A DNA stretch of 64,000 bases from Mesorhizobium loti (GTDB taxonomy: Bacteria > Pseudomonadota > Alphaproteobacteria > Rhizobiales > Rhizobiaceae). The notes beneath the pieces were generated by a model that was given only the letters and a program-made list of their open reading frames with translations, searched no databases and was not told where the DNA came from. The DNA lies in contig NZ_QGGH01000004.1 of NCBI RefSeq assembly GCF_003148495.1, forward strand, positions 372,001 through 436,000, in the 5' to 3' direction. A program made the translations under genes and the position numbers. Below, in pieces: positions 33,093 to 42,629 of this stretch; position 1 is the stretch's first letter; each line of letters begins with the position of its first letter.

Positions 33093-34505
33093 ATGGACTT
33101 GAACACGATAGAGCGTGACGACATCGACGCCGTGGCCGAAGGGATGGCCGCCGCGCCGGCTGCAGCGACCAGGAAGGTCTTCATCAAGACCTATGGCTGC
33201 CAGATGAACGTCTATGATTCACAGCGTATGACCGATGCGCTGGCCGCCGACGGCTACACCGCGACCGATGCCATTGGCGAGGCCGACCTGGTGCTGCTCA
33301 ACACCTGCCACATCAGGGAGAAGGCGGCCGAAAAGGTCTATTCCGAGCTCGGCCGTATTCGCGATATGAAAGCCGAACGTGCCTTGGCCGGCCGTAAGAT
33401 GCTGGTCGGCGTCGCCGGCTGCGTGGCGCAGGCCGAAGGCGCCGAGATCATCCGCCGTTCTCCGGCCGTCGACCTGGTCATCGGCCCGCAGACCTATCAC
33501 CGGCTCCCCGACGTGCTGGCGCGGGTGCGCGGCGGCGAGAAGATCGTCGAGACCGACTACGCCATCGAGGACAAGTTCGAGCATCTGCCGCAGCCGAAGC
33601 GCGCCGAGGTCATCAAGCGTGGCGTCACCGCCTTCCTCACCGTGCAGGAAGGTTGCGACAAGTTCTGCACCTTCTGCGTCGTGCCTTACACCAGGGGCTC
33701 CGAAGTCTCGCGGCCGGTGGCGCAGATTGTCGCGGAGGCCGAGCGCCTGGCGGAAGCCGGCGTGCGCGAAGTGACGCTGCTTGGCCAGAACGTCAATGCC
33801 TGGCATGGCCGGGGCGGGAACGGCGAGGAGTGGGGCCTTGGCCGGCTGCTGTTCAGGCTCGCCGAAATTCCCGGCCTGGCGCGGCTGCGCTACACCACCA
33901 GCCACCCGCGCGACATGGATGACGAACTCATCGCCGCCCATCGCGATCTGCCGGCGCTGATGCCCTATCTGCATCTGCCGGTGCAATCGGGGTCCGACCG
34001 CATCCTCAAGGCGATGAATCGCCGGCACACGGCGAAGGATTATCTGGCGCTGCTCGATCGCATCCGCACCGCCCGGCCTGACATCGCACTTTCCGGCGAC
34101 TTCATCGTTGGCTTTCCCGGTGAGACAGAAGCGGCTTTCGAAGCGACCATGGAACTGGTGCGCCAGGTGAACTACGCCTCGGCCTTCTCGTTCAAATATT
34201 CGCCTCGTCCCGGCACGCCGGGCGCCGAAATGCCCGATCATGTGCCGGAAACAGTCAAGGATGAGCGCCTGCAGCGGCTGCAGGCTCTGCTTGTGAAACA
34301 GCAGCAGGATTTCGGCTTGAGCCTCGTCGGCAGCACCATCGACACGCTGATCGAGAAGCCCGGCCGTCAGGCTGGCCAGAAGGTCGGCCGCTCGCCCTGG
34401 CTGCAGCCGGTTATTGTTGATGAAAAGGCCGGCGAAATCGGTGACATTATCCAGGTGCGAATCACGAAGACAGGTTACAATAGCCTGTTCGCCGAATTGG
34501 CCTGA
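33093..34505 (+). CDS. miaB: tRNA-2-methylthio-N6-dimethylallyladenosine synthase MiaB
   Basis: Radical SAM methylthiotransferase acting on i6A37 of tRNA. The N-terminal cluster cysteines are C36 (YGCQMN), C72 (NTCHIRE) and C110 (GCVAQ); the radical SAM cluster is C188, C192 and C195 (GCDKFCTFC). A C-terminal TRAM domain ends at TGYNSLFAEL. The start MDLNTIERDD gives 470 residues; an ATG 17 codons upstream is possible but adds a non-conserved leader. Followed by phoH and ybeY, a common order. Confidence 0.93.
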   Translation: MDLNTIERDDIDAVAEGMAAAPAAATRKVFIKTYGCQMNVYDSQRMTDALAADGYTATDAIGEADLVLLNTCHIREKAAEKVYSELGRIRDMKAERALAGRKMLVGVAGCVAQAEGAEIIRRSPAVDLVIGPQTYHRLPDVLARVRGGEKIVETDYAIEDKFEHLPQPKRAEVIKRGVTAFLTVQEGCDKFCTFCVVPYTRGSEVSRPVAQIVAEAERLAEAGVREVTLLGQNVNAWHGRGGNGEEWGLGRLLFRLAEIPGLARLRYTTSHPRDMDDELIAAHRDLPALMPYLHLPVQSGSDRILKAMNRRHTAKDYLALLDRIRTARPDIALSGDFIVGFPGETEAAFEATMELVRQVNYASAFSFKYSPRPGTPGAEMPDHVPETVKDERLQRLQALLVKQQQDFGLSLVGSTIDTLIEKPGRQAGQKVGRSPWLQPVIVDEKAGEIGDIIQVRITKTGYNSLFAELA

Positions 34506-34532
34506 GGGGTCTCGGCAGATGAGGAGAGACGG

Positions 34533-35582
34533 TTGAGCGCAGCAGAGCTGAAGAACCTGCCCCCGGTACCGGCATCTGGGGCTTCTGACATGGCGCACAT
34601 CGTTCTGACTTTCGACAACAACAAGCTTGCCAGCGCCCTCTACGGTCAGTTCGACGAAAACCTCGCCAGGCTTGAGCAGAAGCTGGGCGTCGACATCCGC
34701 TCGCGCGGTAACCAATTGACCATCAAGGGCTCGGCGTCAGCCGCCGAGCAGGCGCGCCGTGCGCTCGACAATCTCTACGGCATTCTCCAGAAGGGCGTCG
34801 ATATAGGCCAGTCCGACGTCGACGGCGCCGTGCGCATGGCGATCGCCGCCGATGACCAGCTGACGCTGCCGACGCTGGAACGCAAGGGCAAGGTCTCCGC
34901 CGCCCAGATCGCCACCCGCAAGAAGACGATCTATGCCCGCTCGCTGAACCAGGACGCCTATATGCGGGCGCTGGAACGGTCGGAACTGGTGTTCGGCATC
35001 GGCCCGGCCGGCACCGGCAAGACCTATCTGGCGGTGGCGCATGCGGCCATGCTGCTTGAGCGCGGCATGGTCGAGCGCATCATTCTCTCGCGGCCGGCGG
35101 TCGAGGCCGGCGAGCGGCTCGGCTTTCTGCCGGGCGACATGAAGGAGAAGGTCGATCCCTATCTGCGGCCGCTCTATGACGCGCTCTACGACATGATGCC
35201 GGCCGACAAGGTCGAGCGCGCCATTGCCGCCGAAGTGATCGAGATCGCGCCGCTCGCCTTCATGCGCGGCCGCACGCTGGCGCATGCCGCCGTCATCCTC
35301 GACGAGGCCCAGAACACCACGCCGATGCAGATGAAGATGTTCCTGACCCGTCTCGGCGAGAACTCGCGCATGATCGTCACCGGCGATCCGACCCAGATCG
35401 ACCTTCCCTCGAACACCAAATCGGGCCTGGTCGAAGCCTTGCGGGTGCTGGACGGCGTGGCAGGCGCGGTCACCGTGCGCTTCAACGATGGCGACGTGGT
35501 TCGCCATCCGCTGGTGGCGGAAATCGTCAGGGCCTACGACCGGGACGCCAAACTGGCGCGCGGCCTCGGCGCCGAGAATTGA
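34533..35582 (+). CDS. ybeZ: PhoH-like ATPase (YbeZ)
   Basis: A 349-residue P-loop ATPase that associates with the endonuclease YbeY. Walker A is GPAGTGKT (157-164), Walker B lies in HAAVILDEAQNTTPMQMKM, and an N-terminal KH-like segment of about 120 residues precedes the ATPase core. The likely start is TTG. The miaB-ybeZ-ybeY-corC-lnt order matches E. coli and supports the call. Confidence 0.9.
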   Translation: MSAAELKNLPPVPASGASDMAHIVLTFDNNKLASALYGQFDENLARLEQKLGVDIRSRGNQLTIKGSASAAEQARRALDNLYGILQKGVDIGQSDVDGAVRMAIAADDQLTLPTLERKGKVSAAQIATRKKTIYARSLNQDAYMRALERSELVFGIGPAGTGKTYLAVAHAAMLLERGMVERIILSRPAVEAGERLGFLPGDMKEKVDPYLRPLYDALYDMMPADKVERAIAAEVIEIAPLAFMRGRTLAHAAVILDEAQNTTPMQMKMFLTRLGENSRMIVTGDPTQIDLPSNTKSGLVEALRVLDGVAGAVTVRFNDGDVVRHPLVAEIVRAYDRDAKLARGLGAEN

Positions 35583-35600
35583 TCTTGACGATGCGGCTTC

Positions 35601-36101
35601 ATGCCTGAGGACATAAGATCCGGCGGCGGGAATGTTCCCGTCGACATCGATATATCGATCGAAGCGGGCAACTGGCCCGATGAGGCAAGCCTGACGCGGC
35701 TGGTCGACCGCGCTGTCACGGCTGCTTTTGCCGAAACCGGCGTGGCGGGCCGTTCCGAACTCAGCCTCGTTTTTTCCGACGATGCCCATATCCGTACCCT
35801 CAACGCTGGCTGGCGCGGCAAGGACAAGCCGACCAACGTCTTGTCTTTCCCGGCTTTTCCGCTGGCGCAAGGCGGCCCGCTGCCGCCGATGCTCGGCGAT
35901 ATCGTGCTGGCCGCCGAGACGGTCGCGCGTGAAGCGGCACTGGAAGACAAGCCTGTCGAGAACCATATCACCCATCTCGTCATCCACGGCCTGCTGCACT
36001 TGCTGGGCTACGATCACGAGACCGACACTGAGGCCGAGGCGATGGAGGCCATCGAACGCGCAGCGCTCGCAAGGCTTGCCATTCCCGATCCCTACGCGTA
36101 A
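35601..36101 (+). CDS. ybeY: Endoribonuclease YbeY
   Basis: Metal-dependent RNase involved in 16S rRNA 3'-end maturation and ribosome quality control, 166 residues. The zinc site HGLLHLLGYDHE gives the H-x3-H-x5-H triad. The conserved arginine lies in the NAGWRGKDKPTNVLSF region, with the DVLSF-type motif appearing as TNVLSF. In Sinorhizobium meliloti the YbeY homologue (SMc01113) also affects sRNA regulation and symbiosis. It starts 19 bases after the phoH-like gene. Confidence 0.92.
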   Translation: MPEDIRSGGGNVPVDIDISIEAGNWPDEASLTRLVDRAVTAAFAETGVAGRSELSLVFSDDAHIRTLNAGWRGKDKPTNVLSFPAFPLAQGGPLPPMLGDIVLAAETVAREAALEDKPVENHITHLVIHGLLHLLGYDHETDTEAEAMEAIERAALARLAIPDPYA

Positions 36102-36128
36102 CTACATCTGACAATTGACCGGACGACG

Positions 36129-37220
36129 ATGAACGACAAACCAGATACTGCCGCCCGCCCCGACGCCGGCAGTGCGACCAAGGCTTCCGATACGTCGGAA
36201 GAGGGATCAAGTCCGAGTACCGTTACCCCTGGTGCTGCCAGCGTCGGCAGCGCTGCCAGCGACACATCGCCTGCTGGTCCCTCCCTGTTCGACCGCGTTT
36301 TGGGCCTGTTTCGGCAACGCAACGGAACCAGCCTGCGTGAGGAAATTGCCGGCGCGCTTGCCGAAACGACGAGCGATGCCGAATCCTTCTCGCCCGGCGA
36401 ACGCGCCATGCTCAACAACATCCTGCGGCTGCGCGAGGTGCGCGTCGAGGACGTCATGGTGCCGCGGGCCGACATCCAGGGGGTCGAGATCACGACGACG
36501 CTTGGCGATCTCCTGGGCACCTTCGAACAATCCGGCCATTCACGCATGCCGGTCTATTCCGAGACGCTCGATGATCCGCGCGGCATGGTCCATATCCGTG
36601 ACGTGCTGGCCCACATCACCAAGATCGCGCGCGTCAAGAAGGGCCGCACGACCAGGAAAACCCCGGCCGCCATGGTTCTCGACCTCGCCCAGGTCGACCT
36701 CGCGCGCACCATTGGCGACCTCAATCTGATCCGCCCGGTGCTGTTCGTGCCGCCGTCGATGCTTGCCTCCGATCTGATGGGCCGCATGCAGACGACGCGC
36801 ACGCAGATGGCGCTGGTCATTGATGAATATGGCGGCACCGACGGCCTTGCCTCGCTGGAGGACATCGTCGAGATGGTGGTCGGCGACATCGAGGACGAGC
36901 ATGACGACGACGAGCCGATGATCACCCAGAGCGGTGACGGCGTGTTCATCGTCGACGGCAAGGCCGAGATCGACGATGTTGCCAAGATGATCGGCGAGGA
37001 TTTCGCCGCCGGCGAACATGGCGAATATGTCGACACCATCGGCGGCATGATCTTCAACACGCTTGGCCGCGTTCCGGCGCGCGGCGAGGTGGTGCAGGCG
37101 ATACCCGGCTTCGAGTTCCACGTGCTCGACGCCGATCCGCGCCGCGTCAAGCGCGTGCGCATCGTGCAGAGCCAGAAGGGCGAGCGCCGCCGCCGCGCCG
37201 CGCGCACCGAGCAGGCATGA
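36129..37220 (+). CDS. corC: CBS-domain protein, CorC/HlyC (TlyC) family
   Basis: A 363-residue protein lacking the DUF21 membrane domain. A disordered Ala/Ser/Thr-rich N-terminus of about 60 residues is followed by the RVEDVMVPRADIQGVE entry to a pair of CBS domains and a C-terminal CorC_HlyC domain (FVVDGKAEIDDVAKMIG-like). In enterobacteria CorC aids magnesium/cobalt efflux through CorA; the proteins are often misnamed hemolysins. The gene lies between ybeY and lnt as in E. coli, with a VOC gene inserted before lnt. Confidence 0.87.
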   Translation: MNDKPDTAARPDAGSATKASDTSEEGSSPSTVTPGAASVGSAASDTSPAGPSLFDRVLGLFRQRNGTSLREEIAGALAETTSDAESFSPGERAMLNNILRLREVRVEDVMVPRADIQGVEITTTLGDLLGTFEQSGHSRMPVYSETLDDPRGMVHIRDVLAHITKIARVKKGRTTRKTPAAMVLDLAQVDLARTIGDLNLIRPVLFVPPSMLASDLMGRMQTTRTQMALVIDEYGGTDGLASLEDIVEMVVGDIEDEHDDDEPMITQSGDGVFIVDGKAEIDDVAKMIGEDFAAGEHGEYVDTIGGMIFNTLGRVPARGEVVQAIPGFEFHVLDADPRRVKRVRIVQSQKGERRRRAARTEQA

Positions 37221-37236
37221 GCGTTACGCTCGCCCG

Positions 37237-37707
37237 ATGACTGTCGACGACCCGTTCAAGCATCCCAGTCTGGGCTCCGGTGTTTTCTATAAGGACCCTC
37301 GTGCCGCGCTGGACTGGCTTGAAGCAGCCTTCGGCTTCGCGCGCAGCATGGTGGTCAGCGATGCCGAGGGCAGACTTGTTCACGCCGAGATGCGGTTCGG
37401 CGACAGCTACATCATCGTCGATTCCGAATGGGCCGATTATGTCGCCAGCCCGGCTTCGGTCTCGGGCAAGAACACGCAATCGGTCTATGTCAGACTGAAG
37501 GATAGCATCGACGCACATTGCGAGCAGGCTCGGGCCGCCGGCGCCGATATAATCCAGGAGCCGACAGATCAGTTCTACGGCGAGCGCCAGTATCGGGCGC
37601 GCGATCCCGAGGGCCATGTCTGGACCTTCACCCTGACCCTCCGTTCGGTTCCGCGCGAGGAGGCCGAGCGGCTGGGCGGTGTTCAAATCGACGGCTGGCA
37701 CCGGTAG
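37237..37707 (+). CDS. VOC-superfamily (glyoxalase/bleomycin-resistance-like) protein
   Basis: A 156-residue protein of two beta-alpha-beta3 modules. The pattern YKDPRAALDWLEAAFGF, then EMRFGDSYIIV, then YRARDPEGHVWTFT is typical of the VOC group related to PhnB-like proteins. No substrate can be named. It starts 16 bases after corC and seems cotranscribed, but it is not part of the widely conserved ybeZ-ybeY-corC-lnt set, so it is a local insertion. Confidence 0.78.
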   Translation: MTVDDPFKHPSLGSGVFYKDPRAALDWLEAAFGFARSMVVSDAEGRLVHAEMRFGDSYIIVDSEWADYVASPASVSGKNTQSVYVRLKDSIDAHCEQARAAGADIIQEPTDQFYGERQYRARDPEGHVWTFTLTLRSVPREEAERLGGVQIDGWHR

Positions 37708-37810
37708 GGCGGTGACCGGGGCTTGCGTCACGGCTTGCCATCCGGCGTTTGGAGCGCGGACCGCGGCCTGTTAAATCTTGCGTCCTGATTCGCGCGACTC
37801 GGAAGTATGC

Positions 37811-39403
37811 ATGGAGCGCCTGGCCGGCCGGATAATTCTGCTTTGGGGTTGGCGGCGCGCGCTCGTGGCGTTTCTCGCAGGCGCTTTTGCCGTGCTTGGG
37901 CAGGCGCCCTACGATTTCTTCGCCGCCTGTTTCATCTCGTTTCCGCTGCTGGTCTGGCTGCTCGACGGCGCCACCGGTGAAGCCTCCGGCAGCCTGTTCC
38001 GGCGCCTGCGGCCGGCCTTCGCCGTCGGCTGGTGGTTCGGCTTCGGCTATTTCCTTGCCGGCCTCTGGTGGATCGGCTCGGCCCTGCTGGTCGAAGCCGA
38101 TAGCTTTGCCTGGGCGCTTCCCTTCGCGGTGGTCGGCATTCCCTTCATGCTCGCCTTTTTCTACGGCTTTGCGGCCATGGTCGCCCGTTTGCTGTGGAGC
38201 AACGACATCGGCCGCATCGCCGCCCTTGCCTTCGGCTTCGGGCTGACGGAGTGGCTGCGCGGCTTCCTGTTCACCGGTTTTCCCTGGAATGCCGTCGGCT
38301 ACGCGGCCATGCCCGTGCCCTTGCTGATGCAGAGCGTCTCGGTGACCGGGATGATCGGCATGAACGCGCTCGCTGTGTTCGTTTTCGCGCTGCCGGCGCT
38401 GCTGGCCGCGCGCCGGCATCTTCGCCTCGGCGCGGCGCTGTTTGTCGTGCTTGCCGCTGCCCATGTCGGCTTCGGCTATGTCAGGCTTGCCGCTCCCGAG
38501 AAACCGGCGGCGCGCAGCCTGGACGTCCGCATCGTGCAGCCGGCCGTGGACCTGTCGGAAAAGTGGGACGCCTCGGTGCGCGACCGTATCTTCGCCACCT
38601 TGATAGGGCTGTCGGCCAAGGCGCCGGACCCTGGCCATGAAAAGCCGCAACTGATCCTGTGGCCCGAAACCTCGGTGCCGTTCCTCTTCACCGAGCGTCC
38701 GGACGCATTGACGGCACTGGGCGACATGCTCGGACCTGGCCAGATGCTGATCGCCGGCGTCGTCCGCGAGGAAGGCGGCTCGGCCGCGAATGCCGACAGC
38801 CGCTATTACAACTCCGTGGTGGCGATCGACGACAAGGGTGAAATCACTGACGCTGTCGACAAGGTTCATCTGGTGCCGTTCGGCGAATACCTGCCTTTCT
38901 CCGACCTGCTCGAGCGTTTCGGCATCGAGCAGCTGGTTGCCGGGCCGATGACGTTCGCGGCCGGCAATGAGCGGCATGCCATCACCCTGCCTGACGGCAT
39001 CAGCGCACTGCCATTTATCTGTTATGAGGTGATCTTTCCCGATCTGGTGGCAGTTGACGCAACGTCAGCACAGCTTATTGTGAACGTCACCAATGATGCG
39101 TGGTTCGGCGACACGCCGGGTCCGTATCAGCATTTCAGGCAGGCCCAGATCCGTGCGGTGGAGAATGGATTGCCATTGCTGCGTGCTGCCAACAACGGCA
39201 TCTCGGCCGTCGTTGATCCGCGCGGCCGCATCGTTGATGCGCTGGCTATCGACGCCCGCGGCGCCATCGATGCCCATGTCCCGATTTCCGAACAGGCGGT
39301 CATATCTCCCGGCCAACGGCGCATTAACGGAATGCTGATCATGTTGCTGTTTGCCATCGCCGCCACATTGTTGAACGTAAGGCAAAGGCTACGGGTGAAT
39401 TGA
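37811..39403 (+). CDS. lnt: Apolipoprotein N-acyltransferase
   Basis: Inner-membrane enzyme adding the third acyl chain to lipoproteins, 530 residues. About six N-terminal TM segments precede a carbon-nitrogen hydrolase domain with the catalytic Glu in LWPETSVPF, Lys in DKVHLVPFGEYLPF and Cys in PFICYEVIFPD. In Sinorhizobium the homologue is actA, needed for acid tolerance, and lies next to phrR, as here. The efflux adaptors, SleB-like protein and other lipoproteins of the window are possible substrates. The ATG of MERLAGRIILLWGW is chosen. Confidence 0.93.
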   Translation: MERLAGRIILLWGWRRALVAFLAGAFAVLGQAPYDFFAACFISFPLLVWLLDGATGEASGSLFRRLRPAFAVGWWFGFGYFLAGLWWIGSALLVEADSFAWALPFAVVGIPFMLAFFYGFAAMVARLLWSNDIGRIAALAFGFGLTEWLRGFLFTGFPWNAVGYAAMPVPLLMQSVSVTGMIGMNALAVFVFALPALLAARRHLRLGAALFVVLAAAHVGFGYVRLAAPEKPAARSLDVRIVQPAVDLSEKWDASVRDRIFATLIGLSAKAPDPGHEKPQLILWPETSVPFLFTERPDALTALGDMLGPGQMLIAGVVREEGGSAANADSRYYNSVVAIDDKGEITDAVDKVHLVPFGEYLPFSDLLERFGIEQLVAGPMTFAAGNERHAITLPDGISALPFICYEVIFPDLVAVDATSAQLIVNVTNDAWFGDTPGPYQHFRQAQIRAVENGLPLLRAANNGISAVVDPRGRIVDALAIDARGAIDAHVPISEQAVISPGQRRINGMLIMLLFAIAATLLNVRQRLRVN

Positions 39404-39543
39404 CAGCCTACACATTAGAAACTCATACTGTAAGCGCCTGAAATTTCTCGAAGCCGGTTGATCATTCTGTTGGGGCAGTTGCCTCCGGCTTCGTTTGGGC
39501 AGGAAAAAAATAGAGAAAGCCGAAAAAATTCGGCGAGGAAAAA

Positions 39544-39963
39544 ATGACAGAAGACAACAAGAAGAAACCGAATCCGATTGATATCCATGTCGGCAGTCGC
39601 ATCCGGCTTCGCCGCAACATGCTGGGAATGAGCCAGGAAAAGCTGGGAGAAAACCTCGGCATCACATTTCAACAGATTCAGAAATATGAAAAGGGCACCA
39701 ACCGCGTCGGCGCCAGCCGTCTGCAGGCGATCGCGTCCATACTCGGCGTGCCTGTCGCCTTCTTTTTCGAGGATGCGCCCGGCCAGGAGCCCGTGGCGGG
39801 CCGTGGATTTGCCGAGGATGCGTCGATGGCTTTCGCCGTTGAATTCTGCGGCAGTCCGGAAGGACTCCAGCTCAACCGGGCCTTTGTCAAGATCGCCGAC
39901 GCCAAGGTGCGCCGCAGGATCATAGACCTGGTCAAGTCCCTCTCCACGGACGATCCCGACTGA
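39544..39963 (+). CDS. phrR: XRE-family transcriptional regulator, PhrR/PraR type
   Basis: A 139-residue helix-turn-helix regulator. The Cro/C1-type domain spans about residues 17-72 (IRLRRNMLGMSQEKLGENLG, then ITFQQIQKYEKGTNRVGASRL). The C-terminal half has the SAEFCGSPEGLQLNRAF-like region common to the rhizobial group. Its place between lnt (actA) and metK matches phrR of Sinorhizobium, an acid- and stress-induced gene; related PraR proteins control biofilm and symbiosis genes. The symbol is by homology and position. It has its own 140-base upstream region. Confidence 0.75.
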   Translation: MTEDNKKKPNPIDIHVGSRIRLRRNMLGMSQEKLGENLGITFQQIQKYEKGTNRVGASRLQAIASILGVPVAFFFEDAPGQEPVAGRGFAEDASMAFAVEFCGSPEGLQLNRAFVKIADAKVRRRIIDLVKSLSTDDPD

Positions 39964-40093
39964 TCCGCAATCACGCCAGAGCCGGCGGCGTGTTGCCGCC
40001 GGTGGCACAAGATAACTGCATCGACATTCATGCCAGAGCCGAAGCACCGCTTGACGAGCGGCGCTTCGCCCCGCTAACACGTGGCGCGCCAAA

Positions 40094-40117
40094 ATCGGCA
40101 GCCTGCCGATCGTTTTT
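40094..40117 (+). promoter_or_regulatory. Terminator-like hairpin in the metK leader
   Basis: ATCGGCA, a GCC loop and TGCCGAT form a seven-pair stem followed two bases later by five Ts, only 16 bases before the metK GTG. It may simply end the phrR transcript, but its position inside the metK leader also suits an attenuator. A GC-rich stretch with further pairing (40040-40090, CGCTTGACGAGCGGCG) lies just upstream. I could not match it to the SAM-II or SAM/SAH riboswitch consensus from memory. Confidence 0.5.
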
Positions 40118-40132
40118 CAAGAGGGGACACCC

Positions 40133-41398
<1,266 letters not shown>

Positions 41399-41421
41399 CA
41401 GCGGCGCCGCAGAGTCCCGCC

Positions 41422-42123
41422 ATGGACCCGAAGGACAGACCAAGCCGCGCGACCGAAGCCTTTTTCGGTCGCCGGCGCGGCAAGACCATGCGTCCGCAGC
41501 AGGCGGCCGCGCTGGAAAGCGGTTTTGGGACGTATCGGCTCGATCTGACGGCCGAACCGCCGGCCGATCTGCACACTCTGTTTGAAGCCGAGGTTTGCGC
41601 AGTTCACCTCGAGATAGGCTTCGGCGGCGGCGAACATTTGCTGCATCGCGCGACCGAGGCGCCAGCGATCGGCTTTATCGGCGTCGAACCGTTCGTCAAC
41701 GGCATGGCCAAGATGATGATGGCGGTGCGCGAGAAGCCGCTCGCCAATCTGCGGGTTTATGACGACGACGCCACACGGCTGCTCGATTGGCTGCCGCAAG
41801 CCTCGCTCGACGGCATCGATCTGCTCTATCCCGATCCCTGGCCGAAGAAGAAACACTGGAAACGGCGCTTCGTCAGCCCGGTCAATCTCGAGCGGTTCGC
41901 GCGCGTGCTGAAGCCTGGTTCAAAATTCCGCTTTGCGTCCGACATCGACACCTATGTCAACTGGACCCTGCTGCATTGCCGTGCGCATGGCGCGTTCGCG
42001 TGGCAGGCTTCGGAGGCGGCGGACTGGCACCGGCCCTATGATGGCTGGCCGGGGACGCGTTACGAGGCGAAGGCCATTCGTGAGGGTCGGCGGCCAGCCT
42101 ATCTCACTTTTGTCAGAGCATAG
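41422..42123 (+). CDS. trmB: tRNA (guanine-N7)-methyltransferase
   Basis: Methylates G46 in the variable loop of tRNA, 233 residues. The SAM-binding motif LEIGFGGGEHLLHRA, the DLLYPDPWPKKKHWKRRF motif and the ending GTRYEAKAIREGRRPAYLTF are diagnostic. It lies 23 bases after metK, so enzyme and methyl donor synthesis are cotranscribed, a frequent alphaproteobacterial pairing. Confidence 0.93.
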   Translation: MDPKDRPSRATEAFFGRRRGKTMRPQQAAALESGFGTYRLDLTAEPPADLHTLFEAEVCAVHLEIGFGGGEHLLHRATEAPAIGFIGVEPFVNGMAKMMMAVREKPLANLRVYDDDATRLLDWLPQASLDGIDLLYPDPWPKKKHWKRRFVSPVNLERFARVLKPGSKFRFASDIDTYVNWTLLHCRAHGAFAWQASEAADWHRPYDGWPGTRYEAKAIREGRRPAYLTFVRA

Positions 42124-42177
42124 GCCCGCCCACGGCGCACCAGCTTTGCAAAGGCGGGTGTCATCCACTCGCCAGGT

Positions 42178-42348
42178 TCAGAAACGGCCGATCCTGTTGA
42201 AGACAGCCGGATCCATTCCAAGCCTGCGCAAGTCGTCGGCGCGCGGCTTGCGGCCCGCTTCCACGGCACGCGAGGCAGCGACCGCGCTGCCAAATGTCGT
42301 GAAAAGTTCGCCTATGGCGGTTAAGATCTTGCGGTTGGTCATGGTCAT
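42178..42348 (-). CDS. Small hypothetical protein, 56 residues
   Basis: Begins MTMTNRKILTAIGELFTTFG and ends PAVFNRIGRF; hydrophobic and basic, probably one amphipathic helix followed by a basic tail (GRKPRADDLRRLG). I recall similar short proteins in other rhizobia but know no function. An ATG two codons in is an equally good start, with AGGG upstream. Coding on this strand is supported by the coherent composition and the lack of any competing frame in the region between trmB and rimP. Confidence 0.55.
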   Translation of the reverse strand: MTMTNRKILTAIGELFTTFGSAVAASRAVEAGRKPRADDLRRLGMDPAVFNRIGRF

Positions 42349-42502
42349 GCCCTTTCGGTGCCGTGTCGTGCAATCATCTTTGTGTGATGCACCATAAATG
42401 GGGACGCAACGGCAAAGCTCACAGGGGTTTCGCCGCATGGAGGCCATGCGTCTGGCGCAACACTGGCGCCTCAGGGCTTTTGTTCGGACTGCACGGCGGG
42501 CT

Positions 42503-42530
42503 TGAAACACCGGCCATGATCGTTTATATC
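42503..42530 (+). promoter_or_regulatory. Candidate sigma-70 promoter of the rimP-nusA-infB operon
   Basis: TTGAAA and TTATAT hexamers are 16 bases apart. A transcript from here would begin near 42537 and run straight into the terminator-like hairpin before rimP. This AT-rich patch stands out in a GC-rich gap of about 280 bases between the small reverse gene and rimP. It is a visual match only. Confidence 0.45.
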
Positions 42531-42558
42531 AGCCTCAAATTCTTGGTCGGTATGACGA

Positions 42559-42590
42559 AGAGTGGGTCCACCCGGTCCCGCTCTTTTTTA
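42559..42590 (+). terminator. Rho-independent terminator just upstream of rimP (possible attenuator)
   Basis: AGAGTGGG pairs with CCCGCTCT over eight positions (one G-U) around a ten-base loop, followed directly by six Ts. It lies only 40 bases before the rimP ATG and downstream of the candidate promoter, so it would act on transcripts that enter rimP-nusA-infB rather than end an upstream gene; trmB stops 436 bases earlier. Confidence 0.7.
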
Positions 42591-42629
42591 TTACCTGCCG
42601 ATAACTTCGGGTAGAACGACAGGGCTTCA

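Noticed and set aside
39404..40132. A known SAM riboswitch (SAM-II or SAM/SAH class) before metK
   Set aside because: I could not align the leader to either consensus; only the terminator-like hairpin and nearby pairing are reported.
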